From assembly GCF_006337165.1 (NCBI RefSeq), contig NZ_CP040896.1, positions 4,712,001-4,776,000 on the forward strand: DNA of 64,000 nucleotides, given 5' to 3'. The notes under the pieces are model-generated. The model had not been told where the DNA came from. It made no database searches and worked only from the letters and a program-made list of their open reading frames with translations. Position numbers and translations under genes: made by a program. Position 1 is the stretch's first letter, and every line of letters starts with the position of its first letter. Source of the stretch: Hymenobacter jejuensis (lineage in GTDB: Bacteria > Bacteroidota > Bacteroidia > Cytophagales > Hymenobacteraceae). Positions 62,068 through 64,000 of the stretch are shown here, piece by piece.

Positions 62068-63285
62068 TTACGCGCTTTCGGGGCGGGCGCGCACAATCTG
62101 ATATAGGGTCTGGAAACGCTCGACCACACGCTGGTTATCGTAAAGGCGGCAGATGGTTTGGCGGGCCGCCTTGCCCATGTGCGGCACGCTGATTTCGCCC
62201 CGGTAATAGCGGGTAATGCGGTCGACCCATTCGCTGGGCTCGTCGCAAAGGATGATGTCGTGGTTGTTGCGCACATGAATCCCCTCCGAGCCTAACCCTG
62301 TGCTAATGATGCACTTACCCATCGCCATGCCCTCAATAATCTTGACGCGCATGCCGCCGCCCGACAGCAGTGGCACCAGCATCACCTCGTATTGCTGCAT
62401 AAAATCGGCGGCCGATTCGACGAAGCCGTGCACGATCACGTTGGCGTGGTCTAGGTGCTTTAGGCGCTCCGGCGTGTCTTTGCCGGCAATGTGCAGCTCC
62501 AGATCGGGCATTTTCTCGTGGACTTCCGGCCACACATTCGCTAGAAACCAATCGAGGCCCTCCAGATTGGGCAGCCAGTTCAGGGAGCCAATCATAAATA
62601 GGGTGCGGGGCTTGGGGCAACGCTTAGGATGGGGCTGAAACCGCTCCAGATCGACGCCTGCCGGGATAAACACCACCGGCTCGGGGCAGCCCAACGCGCG
62701 CAGCCGCCGCTGATCGGGCTCGGTGATGGCCGCAAGGGCATCGAACTCCGGCAGATAGTCGAACTCGAAGCGCTTTAAGCCTTTTGCTAAGTATTTCATA
62801 TACAATGACTTAGCAATATTGGTTTCGCGCTGGGCAAGCATTTCCCAAATCGTGTATTCAACGTTGTGCGCCCGCAGCACGACGGGCACATGCGGCGCCG
62901 CTTTCCGCACCACTTTCAGGTACCAAGCCACCAAGGTTCCCTCGATCTGGACCACATCTACGCGCTCAGTTTGCAGAATATGTGCTAGCGCATCAGCCAG
63001 CGCCGGGCTGATAAAGCGCTCGACGTTGTACGGTATCTTGCTCACCAACAAGTTTTTCAGCGCTTTCACCGGCGACAGGCTCGTATCGACGGGCACCGTT
63101 ACGAGGCGCACATTGGGCAGGTGGTCGAGCACGTTACCGTCTTGCCAGTGCTTGGGCGTGTTGGCGGCCAGCACCGTCACCCGATGGCCGGCTCGTGCTA
63201 GTCCGGCCGTTACGTCGTACATGGCGATGGCCCCACCGTCGTGAGGCGGAAACGGAACGCGCGGACAGAGCTGGAGAATGTGCAC
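62068..63285 (-). CDS. GT4-type glycosyltransferase (second of a pair)
   Basis: A glycosyltransferase of the GT-B fold. The N-terminus is VHILQLCPRVPFPPHDGGAIAMY, and the donor domain contains LFMIGSLNWLPNLEGLDWFLANVWP, GFVESAADFMQQYEVMLVPLLSGGGMRVKIIEGMAMGKCIISTG. GTG 63285 gives 405 residues; a TTG at 63327 would give 419. GTG was preferred because it starts the conserved MHILQLCPR motif and a -7-like box (TAGTTTTG) lies upstream of the TTG. It precedes the glycosyltransferase at 60889-62058 by 9 bases. Two consecutive GT4 genes suggest a glycan assembly module, but no polymerase or flippase gene is next to them. Confidence 0.88.
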   Translation of the reverse strand: MHILQLCPRVPFPPHDGGAIAMYDVTAGLARAGHRVTVLAANTPKHWQDGNVLDHLPNVRLVTVPVDTSLSPVKALKNLLVSKIPYNVERFISPALADALAHILQTERVDVVQIEGTLVAWYLKVVRKAAPHVPVVLRAHNVEYTIWEMLAQRETNIAKSLYMKYLAKGLKRFEFDYLPEFDALAAITEPDQRRLRALGCPEPVVFIPAGVDLERFQPHPKRCPKPRTLFMIGSLNWLPNLEGLDWFLANVWPEVHEKMPDLELHIAGKDTPERLKHLDHANVIVHGFVESAADFMQQYEVMLVPLLSGGGMRVKIIEGMAMGKCIISTGLGSEGIHVRNNHDIILCDEPSEWVDRITRYYRGEISVPHMGKAARQTICRLYDNQRVVERFQTLYQIVRARPESA

Positions 63286-63327
63286 GGAGGGCGGGAAAAC
63301 GGGCTTTTTGGAGCGAAAGAGCAACAA

Positions 63328-63335
63328 AACTACAA
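63328..63335 (-). promoter_or_regulatory. Candidate -7 box of the glycosyltransferase pair
   Basis: On the minus strand the string is TAGTTTTG, matching TAnnTTTG. It would place transcription start near 63322 and make the GTG at 63285 the start codon of the glycosyltransferase, with a leader of about 35 bases. No -33 box is evident. Confidence 0.3.
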
Positions 63336-63376
63336 ATAAGAACGCAGCATCACTCCTCAGTCCGAAGCGCTACCGT

Positions 63377-64000
63377 TTAGGCCCGAAACTGAGTGACCAG
63401 GGTGGCAATTTGGGCTTCTGTACCCAACAGCAACAGGACGTCGCCGGGGGCAGGGCGCGTGTCGGCGCTGGGGCTGATTTCAAATTCGCCGGAGAAATGC
63501 TTCAGGCCAATAACCGTAGCGCCCGTACGCGAGCGCACATCCAGCTCGCGGATGCTGCGGCCCTGTAATTCGCGGCGCAACTCCTTGAAGCTCAGCTCTT
63601 CCAAACGAAGCTTGTTCGGGCCTAAGCCGTTGATCATCTCCAGAAAGCGAATCACTTCGGGGCGCATCACCAGGTTGGCCATGTGCGAGCCCCCGATTTC
63701 GTCGGGCATCACTACCGAGTCGGCACCGGCGCGCAGCAGCTTGCTTTCGCTGGTTTTGAGGCTGGCCCGCGCAATGATTTTGATGTTGGGGTTCAGCTCG
63801 CGGGCCGTGAGGGCCACGAATACATTGTCGGCGTCTTTGGGCAAAGCCGTGATCAGGGCTCGCGCCCGCTCCACGCCCGCCATCAGCAGGGTTTCGTCGG
63901 AAGTGGCGTCGCCAAACACAGAAGGCAGGCTCCTTTCGCCGTTTTCGCTGGCGGCACGCAACAGGTCCTGATTTTGCTCGACCACCACTACCCGCGCCCC
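63377..64000 (-). CDS. TrkA-type potassium channel/transport regulatory protein, truncated
   Basis: The frame runs off the window end, so only the last about 207 residues are visible, starting in GARVVVVEQNQDLL. The visible part is a TrkA-N Rossmann domain (VFGDATSDETLLMAGVERARALITALPKDADNVFVALTAREL) followed by a TrkA-C (RCK_C) domain from about residue 130 (RSIRELDVRSRTGATVIGLKHFSGEFEISPSADTRPAPGDVLLLLG). This suits a K+ channel with RCK domains or a TrkA subunit; the N-terminal membrane part, if any, is outside the window. It is the first gene before, and on the same strand as, the glycosyltransferases. Confidence 0.85.
   Translation of the reverse strand, partial: GARVVVVEQNQDLLRAASENGERSLPSVFGDATSDETLLMAGVERARALITALPKDADNVFVALTARELNPNIKIIARASLKTSESKLLRAGADSVVMPDEIGGSHMANLVMRPEVIRFLEMINGLGPNKLRLEELSFKELRRELQGRSIRELDVRSRTGATVIGLKHFSGEFEISPSADTRPAPGDVLLLLGTEAQIATLVTQFRA

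Overview
The window looks like chromosomal DNA of a GC-rich member of the Bacteroidota, most likely Cytophagales/Hymenobacteraceae (Hymenobacter-like). This is an inference from several signs: lipoproteins and secreted peptidases are numerous; start codons have little or no Shine-Dalgarno sequence in front of them; a few upstream regions carry a TAnnTTTG-type -7 box; intergenic DNA is AT-rich between GC-rich genes; and there are REP-like repeats of the GTCATCCTGAGC / CCCCTCCTT type that I associate with Hymenobacter. No rRNA, tRNA, CRISPR array, prophage or transposase was seen.

Layout. 1-1262: an OmpA-type domain cut by the window edge and a DUF92 membrane protein, then about 800 bases with two tiny membrane ORFs. 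2112-6149: a reactive-sulfur operon (ArsR-type regulator, TauE exporter, CstB-like persulfide dioxygenase/rhodanese fusion, single rhodanese, two YeeE/YedE proteins). 6237-17000: single genes and pairs, namely a secreted six-hairpin glycosidase-like protein, small lipoprotein, XRE-membrane fusion, retropepsin-like protein, tandem universal stress protein, myo-inositol oxygenase, a TPR histidine kinase and a beta-helix lipoprotein. 17068-27488: a co-directional run of a luciferase-like oxidoreductase, M1, M20 and M28 peptidases, SDR, aldo/keto reductase and amidase. 27601-31739: tesA-like esterase divergent from a YbbA/YbbP-type ABC system. 31962-34555: zinc alcohol dehydrogenase with a conserved-looking partner, then an AT-rich gap and a 74-residue orphan. 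34665-38374 (minus strand): a 5-oxoprolinase operon pxpB-pxpC-pxpA plus an NRAMP-like carrier. 38544-45604: M1 and M28 peptidases, 2'-5' RNA ligase-like protein, phosphohistidine phosphatase-like lipoprotein and a DUF1028 protein. 45726-49244: an osmoprotectant ABC transporter interrupted by an AT-rich two-gene island. 49404-51751: a two-component system split by repeats. 51841-58601: small secreted proteins, SurE, DoxX, an M14 carboxypeptidase and an ABC-2 exporter. 58646-64000: RibBA, two GT4 glycosyltransferases and a truncated TrkA-type protein.

The clearest working units are the sulfur operon (persulfide sensing, oxidation, sulfur transfer, sulfite export, sulfur-compound transport), the pxp operon (5-oxoproline salvage with its presumed carrier) and the Opu-type transporter. 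The most unusual points are: a substrate-binding domain in the Opu permease fusion whose two halves are in swapped order; an AT-rich insertion inside that same operon; an NRAMP-like protein without the metal-binding DPGN and MPH motifs; a recurrent palindrome TTGATWATCAA found only between genes, three times as the loop of a hairpin at a gene end; and a REP mosaic between a response regulator and its kinase.
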